Source of the DNA: Dickeya zeae NCPPB 2538
Lineage (GTDB): Bacteria; Pseudomonadota; Gammaproteobacteria; Enterobacterales; Enterobacteriaceae
Length of the DNA stretch: 64,000 nt
Direction of reading: 5' to 3'
NCBI RefSeq assembly: GCF_000406165.1
Contig: NZ_CM001977.1
Span: 1,289,498 to 1,353,497, forward strand
The position numbers and the translations under genes were made by a program. Each line of letters begins with the position of its first letter. Within the stretch, counting starts at the first letter, position 1. Of this stretch, positions 25,525-34,632 are shown in pieces. The notes beneath the pieces were generated by a model. It searched no databases, was not told where the DNA came from, and saw only the letters and a program-made list of their open reading frames with translations.

Positions 25525-26601
25525 TTATTTGCTTTTGGCTTCCAGTGTAGCAAACCACGGCGCAATAAAGTCATTGGTCTGGCCCCATCCCGGGATGATT
25601 TTCGTCAGTCCAGCCACGTTGACCGGCCCAGGTTGACTGGCCAACAGCGCCTGCGGAATGCTGGCGGCACGGAATTGGTAGGTGGCGGGTGTTGGTTCGC
25701 CGGCAATCTTGTTGGCGACCAGACGCAGGTTGACCTTACCGATCAGTTTCGGGTCTACCGCGACACTGACTTTCCACGGGCTATTGGCTTCGCGCATCAG
25801 TTGCAAATCCTGATTGGAAATGTCGATGCTATAGAGTTTGATTTCGGTACGGCCGTTTTCTTTAAGCGCTTTGTACGCACCCTGACTGAAGGCATCCCAC
25901 GCACCCCAGATAGCGTCAATCTTACCTTTCGGGTATTTCGCCAGAATTGCGCCGACTTTATTGGCGGTATCACCTTGTACGTCGGAAGACACCGCACCGA
26001 TAGACTCCAGCTCTTTAATACCGGGGTTGTCTTTCAGAATTTGTTGGTAAGCCGTCTGACGGCGTTCCATCGGTGGGAAACCGGCTACCCACAGCTTGAT
26101 GATGTTAGCTTTGCCGTTGAAATCTTTGACCAACTGTCCGAGGGATTCGTTAGCCAGCGAGGCGTCATCCTGTTGGCTGACCGTCACGCCGGGAATAGTG
26201 CGATCAACAGCCGTGTCAAACACGGCCACTTTGATGCCGCTGTCGACAATGCGCTGAATAAGATCGGTGGAGTAAGGCGCACGGCCTTGCGACAGAATGA
26301 TACCGTCGTATTTCTGGCTGATGGCCTGGTTCACGAAATCCTGAAATTTGGCGTCGTCACCGTTGCTCAGAAAGGTGCTGATTTTAAAACCCAGCTTTTT
26401 GCCTTCTTCCAGCACGCCGGAAACGAACTGGGTGGTGTTGTCATCTGAACCGAGGTTGCGGATGACGGCGATGCGTATCGGTCCCTGATGGTTAGCGATG
26501 GCGGCAGGAACCGGAGCGGCGGTGGCGGGTGTTTCTGCAGCCAGCGTGGAGAAAGAAGCCGTCAGGCTCAGGGCCAACAGTGCGACAGGGAATTTCTTCA
26601 T
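25525..26601 (-). CDS. orphan periplasmic sugar-type substrate-binding protein
   Basis: A 358-residue protein with a clear signal peptide (MKKF, hydrophobic core, cleavage near TLAA-E at 22), a Pro/Ala-rich stretch, and then a type I periplasmic binding fold of the RbsB/LacI-like class: IRIAVIRNLGSDDNTTQFVSG, YDGIILSQGRA, VAVFDTAVDR, GWGQTNDF. The ligand is unknown; sugars, autoinducer-2 and small polyols are typical for the class. No permease or ATPase gene is next to it, so it either works with a distant transporter or is a sensor. Its partner is the LVIVD gene 24 bases downstream. A GAGGATT ribosome-binding site precedes the ATG. Confidence 0.82.
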   Translation of the reverse strand: MKKFPVALLALSLTASFSTLAAETPATAAPVPAAIANHQGPIRIAVIRNLGSDDNTTQFVSGVLEEGKKLGFKISTFLSNGDDAKFQDFVNQAISQKYDGIILSQGRAPYSTDLIQRIVDSGIKVAVFDTAVDRTIPGVTVSQQDDASLANESLGQLVKDFNGKANIIKLWVAGFPPMERRQTAYQQILKDNPGIKELESIGAVSSDVQGDTANKVGAILAKYPKGKIDAIWGAWDAFSQGAYKALKENGRTEIKLYSIDISNQDLQLMREANSPWKVSVAVDPKLIGKVNLRLVANKIAGEPTPATYQFRAASIPQALLASQPGPVNVAGLTKIIPGWGQTNDFIAPWFATLEAKSK

Positions 26602-26813
26602 TTTTAATCCTCGGTGTTGTGAAGCAAGCTCGCTATTTATCGATATTTTATGGATATCTTTATGTCTGGATGTCTATTTTAGTGATGAGGAATCATAGCG
26701 GGTAACCTGGCGGTGTGCAAAGGGGGGGGATTATGCCTTTTACGCTTACCTTATAACTTTTTGTTTTGTTCGGGCGGGGTGGCCGGGCTATGGGGAATAT
26801 CGATGAGGGAAAA

Positions 26814-26839
26814 GACATACCCGGTCTGCCGGGTATGTC
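26814..26839 (-). terminator. intrinsic terminator of the VirK-like gene
   Basis: GACATACCCGG (26814-26824) and CCGGGTATGTC (26829-26839) form a perfect 11-bp stem; on the minus strand it is followed by TTTTCCC. It lies 9 bases after the stop. The preceding gap 26602-26813 shows a run of eight or more G at 26720-26728 and nothing else recognisable. Confidence 0.8.
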
Positions 26840-26848
26840 GGGTGAGTC

Positions 26849-27280
26849 TTATTGCACGAAGAAGCCGATGTCCTGACCCAGTTTGCACTGGTAACTCAGG
26901 GTATTGCCGCGCTGCTGCAGGCTCGGCAGGTTAAACATGTAGGTGGTGAAACGCACGGTATTATCCGGCTGAACCTGATAACGCATGAACTGCTGAATCG
27001 GCGTGCCGTCATTGGCGACGGTAAAGTGCTCATCGCTAAATGACAGCGTACCGTTATCAATCAGACGATAAGCGCTGATATGCAGGCCGCCGCGAGTTTT
27101 ACTGACTGGGGTGCCATCCTGAGGCGTGCAAGCGGATAAATCGATGGTGACGTTGACACTACGCCCCTGATTCAGGGCGGTGATGACATCGCTGGCACTC
27201 TTCAATGATTTGGACGCCATAGCTGGTGCGGCGGTAGCAAGCAGGGCTGCACTCAGCAGTAACGGGGTGATACGAGACAT
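26849..27280 (-). CDS. small secreted VirK-like protein
   Basis: 143 residues starting at ATG 27280, preceded by GGAGGAATATCG. The first 22 residues form a signal peptide (MSRITPLLLSAALLATAAPAMA). The mature part has SASDVITALNQGRSVNVTIDLSACTP and YRLIDNGTLSFSDEHFTV, and a second Cys in SYQCKLGQ that could bond to the first. This looks like the VirK family (Agrobacterium type, PF06903), found in plant-associated bacteria, function unclear; I cannot confirm it without a search. It is flanked by its own terminator and probably by its own promoter, since metG reads away in the same direction upstream. Confidence 0.7.
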   Translation of the reverse strand: MSRITPLLLSAALLATAAPAMASKSLKSASDVITALNQGRSVNVTIDLSACTPQDGTPVSKTRGGLHISAYRLIDNGTLSFSDEHFTVANDGTPIQQFMRYQVQPDNTVRFTTYMFNLPSLQQRGNTLSYQCKLGQDIGFFVQ

Positions 27281-27500
27281 TCGATATTCCTCCATGATCG
27301 ACGGTGGGTATGACGGTGCAGCCATCACAAGGTGTGTGAAAGAACGGGCCACTCGTGCATACCGCTAGGTGCGTGAAGTGATAATCACGCCGAGACACTG
27401 TTTATCATGGTCGCAGTGAAAGCGCTATGTCGTTTATCTGAAATAACGATAGGTCGGAGGTGTCAACAACGGATGTGGAATAAGGCGAGGCAGGGAAGAG

Positions 27501-27528
27501 ACATCAGGCCGACAGTGCGGCCTGATGT
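27501..27528 (-). terminator. hairpin after metG
   Basis: ACATCAGGCCG (27501-27511) pairs with CGGCCTGATGT (27518-27528), an 11-bp stem 9 bases after the metG stop on the minus strand, followed by CTCTTCCC. T content is low; termination probable but not certain. Confidence 0.6.
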
Positions 27529-27536
27529 AAGTGTGC

Positions 27537-29567
27537 TTACTTAATTTGCATACCTGGCTGGGCACCACTGTCAGGGCTTAACAGGAAGATGTCTTTCCCG
27601 CCGGGGCCAGCGGCCATCACCATGCCTTCGGAAATGCCAAAGCGCATTTTACGCGGTGCCAGATTGGCGACCAGCACCGTCAGGCGACCTTCCAGCGCAG
27701 AGGGATCCGGGTAGGCGGCGCGGATACCGGAGAACACCTGGCGGGTTTGACCGCCCAGATCCAACGTTAACCGTAACAGCTTGTCTGAACCGTCTACCAG
27801 TTCAGCTTTTTGGATCAAGGCAACGCGCATGTCGACTTTATCGAAGTCAGCAAAGTCGATGGTGTCCTGAATCGGATTGTCGGCCAACGGGCCAGATACC
27901 GGTTTGGCTGCCGCTGCGGCTTCCTCTTTGGACGCCTCGACCATGCCTTGCACCTGCGCGATGTCGATGCGGTTGAACAACGCCTTAAACGCACCGACCT
28001 GATGATTGGTCAGCGGTTGGGACAGTGAATCCCAGCGCAGTTCGGTTTGCAGGAAGGCTTCAGCGCGCTCTGCCAGTGACGGCAGTACCGGTTTCAGGTA
28101 CGTCATCAACACGCGGAACAGATTGATGCCCATCGAGCAAATGGCCTGCAAGTCGGCATCACGGCCTTCCTGTTTAGCCACTACCCAAGGCGCTTGTTCG
28201 TCCACATAGCGGTTGGCGAGATCCGCCAGCGCCATGATTTCGCGAATCGCTTTGCCGGATTCACGGCTGCTATAGGCTTCGGCGATGGTGTGTGCAGCGT
28301 CGATAAAGGTTTGATACAGCGCCGGGTCGGCCAGACTATCCGCCAGTTGGCCGTCAAAGCGCTTGTTGATGAAACCGGCGTTGCGCGATGCCAGGTTGAC
28401 CACTTTGTTGACGATATCGGCGTTTACGCGCTGTACAAAGTCTTCCAGATTGAGGTCGATGTCATCAATGCGCGACGACAGTTTAGCCGCGTAGTAATAA
28501 CGCAGGCAGTCGGCATCCAGATGCCTGAGGTAGGTGTCAGCCTTGATGAAGGTGCCGCGTGATTTGGACATCTTGGCACCGTTGACGGTCACATACCCGT
28601 GCACAAACAGGTTGGTCGGCTTGCGGAAACCACTGCCTTCCAACATGGCTGGCCAGAACAGGCTGTGAAAATAAACGATGTCTTTGCCGATAAAGTGGTA
28701 CAGCTCGGTGCTGGCGTCTTTACGCCAGAATTCGTCAAAGCTGAGGTCGCCGCGTTTATCACACAGGTTTTTGAATGACCCCATGTAACCGATTGGCGCG
28801 TCCAGCCAGACGTAAAAATATTTGCCCGGTGCATCCGGTACTTCGAAACCGAAATAGGGGGCGTCGCGGGTAATATCCCACTGCTGCAGCCCGGCGTCGA
28901 ACCACTCCTGCATCTTGTTGGCGACCTGCTCCTGCAACGCGCCGGAGCGGGTCCAGCTTTGCAGCATGTCGCTGAATGCCGGCAAGTCGAAAAAGAAGTG
29001 TTCGGATTCGCGCATTACCGGTGTGGCACCTGACACGGCGGATTTCGGGTCGATCAACTCGGTGGGGCTGTAGGTTGCGCCGCACACCTCGCAGTTATCG
29101 CCGTACTGATCCGGTGCCTTGCATTTCGGGCAGGTGCCTTTTACAAAGCGATCCGGCAGGAACATGCTTTTTTCCGGGTCGAACAACTGGGAAATGGTGC
29201 GATTTTTGATAAAACCATTTTCCTTCAGCCGACGGTAAATCAACCCGGACAGCTCGCGGTTTTCTTCGCTGTGGGTCGAGTGATAGTTGTCGTAACTGAT
29301 GTTAAACCCGGCGAAATCCTGCTGGTGTTCCTGACTCACCGTCGCAATCATCTGCTCAGGCGCTACACCCATCTGCTGTGCTTTGAGCATGATCGGTGTG
29401 CCGTGGGCGTCGTCCGCACAAATAAAGTGGACCTGATTGCCGCGCATTCGCTGGTAACGGACCCAAATGTCCGCCTGGATGTGTTCGAGCATGTGGCCAA
29501 GGTGGATCGGGCCGTTAGCATAAGGCAGCGCGCACGTTACCAAAATTTTATTTGCGACTTGAGTCAT
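27537..29567 (-). CDS. metG: methionyl-tRNA synthetase
   Basis: Charges tRNA-Met, including initiator tRNA. The 676-residue protein matches E. coli MetG (677). It shows the HIGH-type motif IHLGHMLEH (about residue 22), the zinc knuckle CPKCKAPDQYGDNCEVCG (about 143-161), the KMSKS loop AKMSKSRGT (about 333), an anticodon-binding helical domain, and the C-terminal tRNA-binding (EMAPII-like) domain after about residue 570. Divergent from mrp, as in E. coli. Confidence 0.98.
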   Translation of the reverse strand: MTQVANKILVTCALPYANGPIHLGHMLEHIQADIWVRYQRMRGNQVHFICADDAHGTPIMLKAQQMGVAPEQMIATVSQEHQQDFAGFNISYDNYHSTHSEENRELSGLIYRRLKENGFIKNRTISQLFDPEKSMFLPDRFVKGTCPKCKAPDQYGDNCEVCGATYSPTELIDPKSAVSGATPVMRESEHFFFDLPAFSDMLQSWTRSGALQEQVANKMQEWFDAGLQQWDITRDAPYFGFEVPDAPGKYFYVWLDAPIGYMGSFKNLCDKRGDLSFDEFWRKDASTELYHFIGKDIVYFHSLFWPAMLEGSGFRKPTNLFVHGYVTVNGAKMSKSRGTFIKADTYLRHLDADCLRYYYAAKLSSRIDDIDLNLEDFVQRVNADIVNKVVNLASRNAGFINKRFDGQLADSLADPALYQTFIDAAHTIAEAYSSRESGKAIREIMALADLANRYVDEQAPWVVAKQEGRDADLQAICSMGINLFRVLMTYLKPVLPSLAERAEAFLQTELRWDSLSQPLTNHQVGAFKALFNRIDIAQVQGMVEASKEEAAAAAKPVSGPLADNPIQDTIDFADFDKVDMRVALIQKAELVDGSDKLLRLTLDLGGQTRQVFSGIRAAYPDPSALEGRLTVLVANLAPRKMRFGISEGMVMAAGPGGKDIFLLSPDSGAQPGMQIK

Positions 29568-29691
29568 AGTGGGGAACTTGCTTGTTGGTTGGTGGATAAA
29601 TTAAGAAGGAGTCGTGATGTTACCCCATCGCGTCGTAATGCGTAAACCTTGCGGCGATATGGGCTGCAACAAAACCCATCCGCTGCCCTTC

Positions 29692-29737
29692 AATAAACCG
29701 ACAGAGAAGCGTTAATAAACCGACAGAGAGTCTCTGT
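29692..29737. repeat. short direct repeats and palindrome upstream of mrp
   Basis: AATAAACCGACAGAGA occurs exactly twice, at 29692-29707 and 29714-29729, a 22-base period. The second copy runs into ACAGAGAGTCTCTGT (29723-29737), a perfect palindrome around one base. They lie in the 302-base metG/mrp divergent region and may be a regulator site or a small duplication. Other parts of that region show a possible -10 TATGCT at 29821 only. Confidence 0.6.
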
Positions 29738-29869
29738 GTGGACGTGCACGGAAAGCCGTTCCATCCATTTTTTCCATTTCTGCGAGCGGTGTGCGGTACA
29801 CCCACGCGCAAGCGTTCTGTTATGCTAGGGCCGCTGTTAACGACTTTAATTCAAACTCAAGGAGCCGGG

Positions 29870-30979
29870 ATGAACGATAAACTCCCCGCGCAAAACCCCG
29901 AGATGTTGCGCGCCATGGTGAATGGCGTACTGTCCTCCTTTTCGCACCCGACGCTGAAAAATAACCTGACCACCCTCAATGCGTTGCATCATTGTGCGTT
30001 GCTGGACGATGTGTTGCATATCGAACTGACCATGCCGTTCGTCTGGCTGAGCGGGCTGGCCGATTTAAAAGACAGCGTCAGTGAGGAATTGCTGCGTTTG
30101 TGTGGCGCGCGTGAAGTGGAATGGCGTCTGACGCATAACATCGCCACGTTGCGTCGCGTTAACAATCAGGCTGGCGTGAAAGGCGTGAAAAATATTATCG
30201 CCGTCAGTTCCGGCAAAGGCGGCGTCGGGAAGTCCAGTACTGCGGTGAATATGGCGCTGGCGCTGGCAGCCGAAGGGGCTAATGTCGGCATTCTGGATGC
30301 GGATATTTATGGGCCGTCTATTCCCACCATGCTGGGGGCGGCCAGTGAGCGACCGACATCGCCAGATGGACAGCACATGGCGCCGATCATGGCGCACGGG
30401 CTTGCCACCAACTCTATCGGCTATCTGGTGACGGACGATAACGCCATGGTATGGCGTGGGCCGATGGCCAGTAAGGCGCTGCTGCAATTATTGCAGGATA
30501 CGCTGTGGCCGGATCTGGATTATCTGGTGTTGGACATGCCGCCGGGTACCGGCGATATCCAGCTTACACTGGCGCAGAACGTGCCGGTGACCGGGGCGGT
30601 TGTGGTCACCACGCCACAAGACATCGCACTGGTGGATGCCATGAAAGGCATCGTGATGTTTGAGAAAGTGAAAGTACCGGTGTTAGGTATCGTGGAAAAC
30701 ATGAGTGTGCATATTTGCAGTAATTGCGGTCATCTGGAGCCGATTTTTGGTACCGGTGGTGCGCAAAAGCTGGCGGAAAAATATCACTGCGCCTTGCTAG
30801 GCCAGTTGCCGCTGCACATTTCATTGCGTGAAGACCTGGATCGCGGCGAGCCGACGGTAGTCAGTAAGCCGGACAGTGAGTTTACCCAGTTGTACCGCGA
30901 ACTGGCAGGGCAGGTAGCCGCGCAGTTGTACTGGCAGGGGGAAGTCATCCCGACGGAAATCGCGTTTCGCGCGGTGTAA
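29870..30979 (+). CDS. mrp: iron-sulfur cluster carrier ATPase Mrp/ApbC
   Basis: P-loop ATPase that carries and transfers Fe-S clusters. The start at 29870, after AAGGAG, gives MNDKLPAQNPEMLRAMV and 369 residues, equal to E. coli Mrp; the upstream part of the open frame is leader. An N-terminal MIP18-like domain (about 1-95) precedes the deviant Walker A SSGKGGVGKSST (about 112), Walker B-like ILDADIYGPS, DMPPGTGD and the cluster-binding pair CSNCGH near residue 280. Ends in a strong hairpin. Confidence 0.96.
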   Translation: MNDKLPAQNPEMLRAMVNGVLSSFSHPTLKNNLTTLNALHHCALLDDVLHIELTMPFVWLSGLADLKDSVSEELLRLCGAREVEWRLTHNIATLRRVNNQAGVKGVKNIIAVSSGKGGVGKSSTAVNMALALAAEGANVGILDADIYGPSIPTMLGAASERPTSPDGQHMAPIMAHGLATNSIGYLVTDDNAMVWRGPMASKALLQLLQDTLWPDLDYLVLDMPPGTGDIQLTLAQNVPVTGAVVVTTPQDIALVDAMKGIVMFEKVKVPVLGIVENMSVHICSNCGHLEPIFGTGGAQKLAEKYHCALLGQLPLHISLREDLDRGEPTVVSKPDSEFTQLYRELAGQVAAQLYWQGEVIPTEIAFRAV

Positions 30980-30990
30980 CCCTGATTCAG

Positions 30991-31026
30991 CGGATACCGC
31001 GCTATGCGCGGTATCCGTTGCTTTTG
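30991..31026 (+). terminator. intrinsic terminator of mrp
   Basis: CGGATACCGCGC (30991-31002) and GCGCGGTATCCG (31006-31017), a perfect 12-bp stem, then TTGCTTTTGG. It is 11 bases after the mrp stop. Confidence 0.75.
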
Positions 31027-31110
31027 GCATGGGCAGGCTTGTCGCCAGTCATGCCCGTGTGTGTTATCCGTCAGGGAATGACGTCTTTGTCAGCGGCTCG
31101 GCCTGTGTAA

Positions 31111-31142
31111 TGCTGGCGTGAATCGTGCTAACTCCCTATAAT
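31111..31142 (+). promoter_or_regulatory. possible udk promoter
   Basis: A consensus TATAAT at 31137-31142 is followed by a GC-rich discriminator (TGCCCGCG), as in stringently controlled promoters. The -35 is weak (region TGGCGT 31114-31119). The leader to udk would be about 140 bases; I see no stem in it that I can name. Confidence 0.45.
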
Positions 31143-31291
31143 TGCCCGCGTCCAGACACCCCTGACTGTGTTGCGCAATCAACCACGCCTGTTGCTGATG
31201 GTTATCCTTCGGTGCACGATCCCGTGCTAATCGCGCCTGAACTGTTCGGTGTGTCCCCCTCCTTCTTTTTGTTAATCAGGTCTTTATTGCC

Positions 31292-31933
31292 ATGACTGAT
31301 AAGTCTCGCCAGTGTGTCATCATCGGGATTGCCGGTGCGTCCGCGTCCGGAAAAAGTCTTATTGCCAGTACCCTATACCGTGAATTACGCGATCAGGTCG
31401 GTGATGAACACATTGGTGTTATTCCGGAAGACAGCTATTACAAGGATCAATCTCACCTGACCATGGAAGAGCGGGTCAAAACCAACTACGACCACCCCAG
31501 CTCAATGGATCACAGCCTGTTGCTGCACCATTTGCAGATGCTTAAGGCCGGTCAGCCGATCGCGTTGCCGCAGTACAGCTATGTGCAGCATACGCGTTTG
31601 CAGGAAACGCTGAATATGGCACCGAAAAAGGTGATTATTCTTGAAGGCATTTTGCTGTTGACCGATGCGCGACTGCGGGATGAAATGAATTTTTCCATTT
31701 TTGTCGATACCCCGCTGGATATTTGTCTGATGCGTCGTATGCGTCGTGATGTCAACGAGCGTGGTCGCTCGATGGATTCGGTCATGGAGCAATACAAGAA
31801 AACCGTGCGCCCGATGTTCCTGCAATTTATCGAACCGTCCAAACAATATGCGGACATTATCGTCCCGCGCGGCGGCAAAAACCGTATCGCCATTGATATT
31901 CTGAAAGCGAAAATCAGCCAGTTCTTTGAGTAA
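31292..31933 (+). CDS. udk: uridine kinase
   Basis: Phosphorylates uridine and cytidine with GTP or ATP in pyrimidine salvage. The 213-residue protein equals E. coli Udk in length and nearly in sequence. The P-loop GIAGASASGKS is at residues 12-22; VIPEDSYYKDQSHL, LEGILLLTDARLRD and IVPRGGKNRIAIDI are the conserved substrate segments. The first gene of the E. coli-like run udk-dcd-asmA-yegH. Confidence 0.98.
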   Translation: MTDKSRQCVIIGIAGASASGKSLIASTLYRELRDQVGDEHIGVIPEDSYYKDQSHLTMEERVKTNYDHPSSMDHSLLLHHLQMLKAGQPIALPQYSYVQHTRLQETLNMAPKKVIILEGILLLTDARLRDEMNFSIFVDTPLDICLMRRMRRDVNERGRSMDSVMEQYKKTVRPMFLQFIEPSKQYADIIVPRGGKNRIAIDILKAKISQFFE

Positions 31934-32035
31934 GCTGTTCGCTGAGAAAATCCTTAAAGCAGGTGGAATCGGCGTGGTATTTCCGGCGCTGCTGTGGCAG
32001 TTTGAACACCTGCAAGAGTCTGACTGGAGAAGATG

Positions 32036-32617
32036 ATGAGACTGTGCGACCGTGACATTGAAGCCTGGCTGGATGACGGCCGTCTGGTGATTACGCCACG
32101 CCCCCCGATTGAGCGGATTAATGGTGCGACGGTGGACGTGCGGTTAGGCAATCAGTTCCGGGTGTTTAGCGGTCATACCGCACCGTTTATTGATCTGAGC
32201 GGGCCGAAGGATGAAGTAAGCGCCGCGCTGGATCGCGTCATGAGTGATGAAATCAATCTGGCGGAGGGCGAGGCTTTTTTCCTTCATCCCGGTGAACTGG
32301 CGCTGGCGGTGACGCTGGAATCGGTGATTCTGCCGGATAATCTGGTGGGATGGTTGGATGGGCGCTCTTCGCTGGCTCGTTTGGGGCTAATGGTCCACGT
32401 GACGGCGCATCGTATCGATCCCGGCTGGCAGGGGTGCATCGTGCTGGAGTTCTACAACTCGGGGAAACTGCCGCTGGCATTGCGCCCGGGCATGATTATC
32501 GGCGCATTGAGTTTCGAGCCGCTCTCCGGCCCGGCTGCCCGGCCGTATAACCGCCGTGAAGACGCGAAATACAAGGACCAGCAGGGCGCAGTAGCAAGCC
32601 GGATCGATAAAGACTAG
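32036..32617 (+). CDS. dcd: dCTP deaminase
   Basis: Converts dCTP to dUTP on the way to dTTP. Two ATGs are adjacent (32033, 32036); the second gives MRLCDRDIEAWLD and 193 residues as in E. coli. The family motif GRSSLARLGLMVHVTAHRID (catalytic Glu follows in VLEFYN) and the C-terminal RPYNRREDAKYKDQQGA are conserved. It lies about 100 bases after udk and 32 before asmA. Confidence 0.98.
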   Translation: MRLCDRDIEAWLDDGRLVITPRPPIERINGATVDVRLGNQFRVFSGHTAPFIDLSGPKDEVSAALDRVMSDEINLAEGEAFFLHPGELALAVTLESVILPDNLVGWLDGRSSLARLGLMVHVTAHRIDPGWQGCIVLEFYNSGKLPLALRPGMIIGALSFEPLSGPAARPYNRREDAKYKDQQGAVASRIDKD

Positions 32618-32649
32618 CTGGGCCAGGCACGACAGCGAATGAGGATGGC

Positions 32650-34464
32650 ATGAGAAGATTGTTTACCACGCTGGTGATCCTGCTGGTGGTGCTGGCCGCA
32701 GGCATGACGGCGTTGGTGGTGCTAATCAACCCGAATGATTTTCGGGCTTACATGGTGCGTCAGGTTGAAGTGCGTACCGGTTATCGGTTGAATCTGGATG
32801 GTGAACTGCGCTGGCATGTCTGGCCGCAACTGAGCATCCTGTCCGGTAATTTGTCAGTCAGTGCGCCGGGTGCTGCGACACCGGTGATCAACGCCGAAAA
32901 CATGCGGCTGGATGTGAAACTCTGGCCGCTGTTGTCCCACAAGCTCGAAGTCAAACAGGTGATGTTGAAAGGCGCCGTGATTCGTTTGACGCCGGATAGC
33001 GAGGCGCGTCAGGCCAGCCCGGCACCCATTGCACCAGCAGGGCCATCGGCACCGGAGGCGGATACGCCGTGGCATTTCGATATCAATCAGGTTGAAGTGG
33101 CCGACAGTGTGCTGGTATTCCAGCGTGGCAACGCACCGGCACTGAATGTTCGGGATATTAACCTGACCATGCGCAGCGATGCGTCCCGCCAGGTGCAGGT
33201 ATCGCTTTCCAGCCGTTTTAATCGCGATCAACGTGATTTGTCGTTTTCGCTCGACGCTGTACTGAATATGCAAAACTACCCGCAACAGGTCGCAGCTGAT
33301 ATCAGCAGCATCAGTTACCAGTTGCAAGGCGCGGGTCTGCCCGCAGACGGTATCAGCGGTAAAGGAGCGATTCGCGGCAGTTATCAGCGACAGCCAGAGA
33401 AACTGACCGTCAACCAGTTCGCGCTTAGCGCCAATAACAGCCAGTTGAACGGATCGTTATCGGCGACATTCGGCACGGTACCGGAATACATGCTGACGTT
33501 GCAGTCAGAAAAATTGGATCTGGATGCCCTGCTGGGGCTGGCGCATGCTACCTCATCCGGTGACAGCGGGGACAAAACAGTCATCGCACAACCGGTGTTC
33601 TCGCACGATCAACCGCCCGAACCTTATCAGGGCTTGCGTAATTCGATTGCACGCGTAGCGGTAAACGCGGCGACGTTGATCTACCGCGGTATGACGGTTA
33701 AGGCGTTTGCCCTGAAAGGCAGTAATCAGCGTGGCAAGGTGAGCGTGACGGATTTTAGCGGTCAGATTGGCGAGGGGCGCTTTGCCATACCGGGAACTAT
33801 GGATGTGTATGCTTCCCCGGTCGTCTCTATTCAACCAACACTGACTGCTTTGCCGCTTGCTACGCTGTTGCCAGCGTTTGACCTGCCTGACGGTCTGGAT
33901 GGGAAACTGAGCCTGCAAGGGCGGCTGAGTGGTAATGATTTGTCGCGACAGGCGGTTATCTCTCAGTGGCGGGGCTCGGCATCGGTTCAGGTTGACCAAC
34001 TGCGGCTTTCCGGGTTGAACGTCCAGCAGTTGATCCAGCAGGCGGTCGTGCGCAATAACAACAGCGTTCAAGCCCCTGATGACTATAGCCGTTATACCGA
34101 TATCCAACAGATGAGTGGTGAGGCAACGCTTAACGCAGGCAAACTGGATTTGCAGTCGTTGTCCGGGCAGTCAGCGGCACTGACGTTAGAAGGCGATGGT
34201 CAGTTTGATTTACCGGCCCAGCGCTGCGACATCAATATGAATGTGCGGGTGAAGCAAGGGTGGAAAGGGGATGACCAGTGGGTGCAGGTATTGCAGGATA
34301 CCGCTATTCCATTCCGGTTGTACGGTGAATTCGGTAATTTGAACTACCAGTTGCAGGTCGATCAGGTACTGCGTAAACGGCTGCAGGATGAGATGAAAAA
34401 ACGCCTGAGTGATTGGGCGGAGAAAAATCAACCTGCCGCTAAGGCCCCGGCCACAAATCCGTAA
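32650..34464 (+). CDS. asmA: AsmA family envelope protein
   Basis: Inner-membrane-anchored periplasmic protein affecting outer-membrane biogenesis; the wider family contains bridge-like lipid transport proteins. The 604 residues begin with a single membrane helix (about 5-27, TTLVILLVVLAAGMTALVVLI), followed by the NPNDFRAYMVRQVEVRTGY motif typical of the family, a beta-rich periplasmic body, a Pro/Ala-rich linker near 120-140, and a charged C-terminus. E. coli AsmA has 617 residues. It follows dcd closely and ends in a strong terminator shared with yegH. Confidence 0.95.
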   Translation: MRRLFTTLVILLVVLAAGMTALVVLINPNDFRAYMVRQVEVRTGYRLNLDGELRWHVWPQLSILSGNLSVSAPGAATPVINAENMRLDVKLWPLLSHKLEVKQVMLKGAVIRLTPDSEARQASPAPIAPAGPSAPEADTPWHFDINQVEVADSVLVFQRGNAPALNVRDINLTMRSDASRQVQVSLSSRFNRDQRDLSFSLDAVLNMQNYPQQVAADISSISYQLQGAGLPADGISGKGAIRGSYQRQPEKLTVNQFALSANNSQLNGSLSATFGTVPEYMLTLQSEKLDLDALLGLAHATSSGDSGDKTVIAQPVFSHDQPPEPYQGLRNSIARVAVNAATLIYRGMTVKAFALKGSNQRGKVSVTDFSGQIGEGRFAIPGTMDVYASPVVSIQPTLTALPLATLLPAFDLPDGLDGKLSLQGRLSGNDLSRQAVISQWRGSASVQVDQLRLSGLNVQQLIQQAVVRNNNSVQAPDDYSRYTDIQQMSGEATLNAGKLDLQSLSGQSAALTLEGDGQFDLPAQRCDINMNVRVKQGWKGDDQWVQVLQDTAIPFRLYGEFGNLNYQLQVDQVLRKRLQDEMKKRLSDWAEKNQPAAKAPATNP

Positions 34465-34552
34465 TGCGCCTGCGGCATATTCGGTAAATACTATTCTCGG
34501 TAAATACGCGTTTTCAGCGAAATGGTATCTTCAACAAATGGAATTGGATGAA

Positions 34553-34584
34553 ACAAGAAAGGCGACTCAGGTCGCCTTTCTTGT
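34553..34584 (+). terminator. intrinsic terminator between asmA and yegH
   Basis: ACAAGAAAGGCGAC (34553-34566) pairs perfectly with GTCGCCTTTCTTGT (34571-34584), a 14-bp stem with a TCAG loop. It lies between converging genes. Confidence 0.85.
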
Positions 34585-34632
34585 TGTCATTACCCCGTAT
34601 GCTATGACATACCGACTGAGCTGCCGCGTGAG

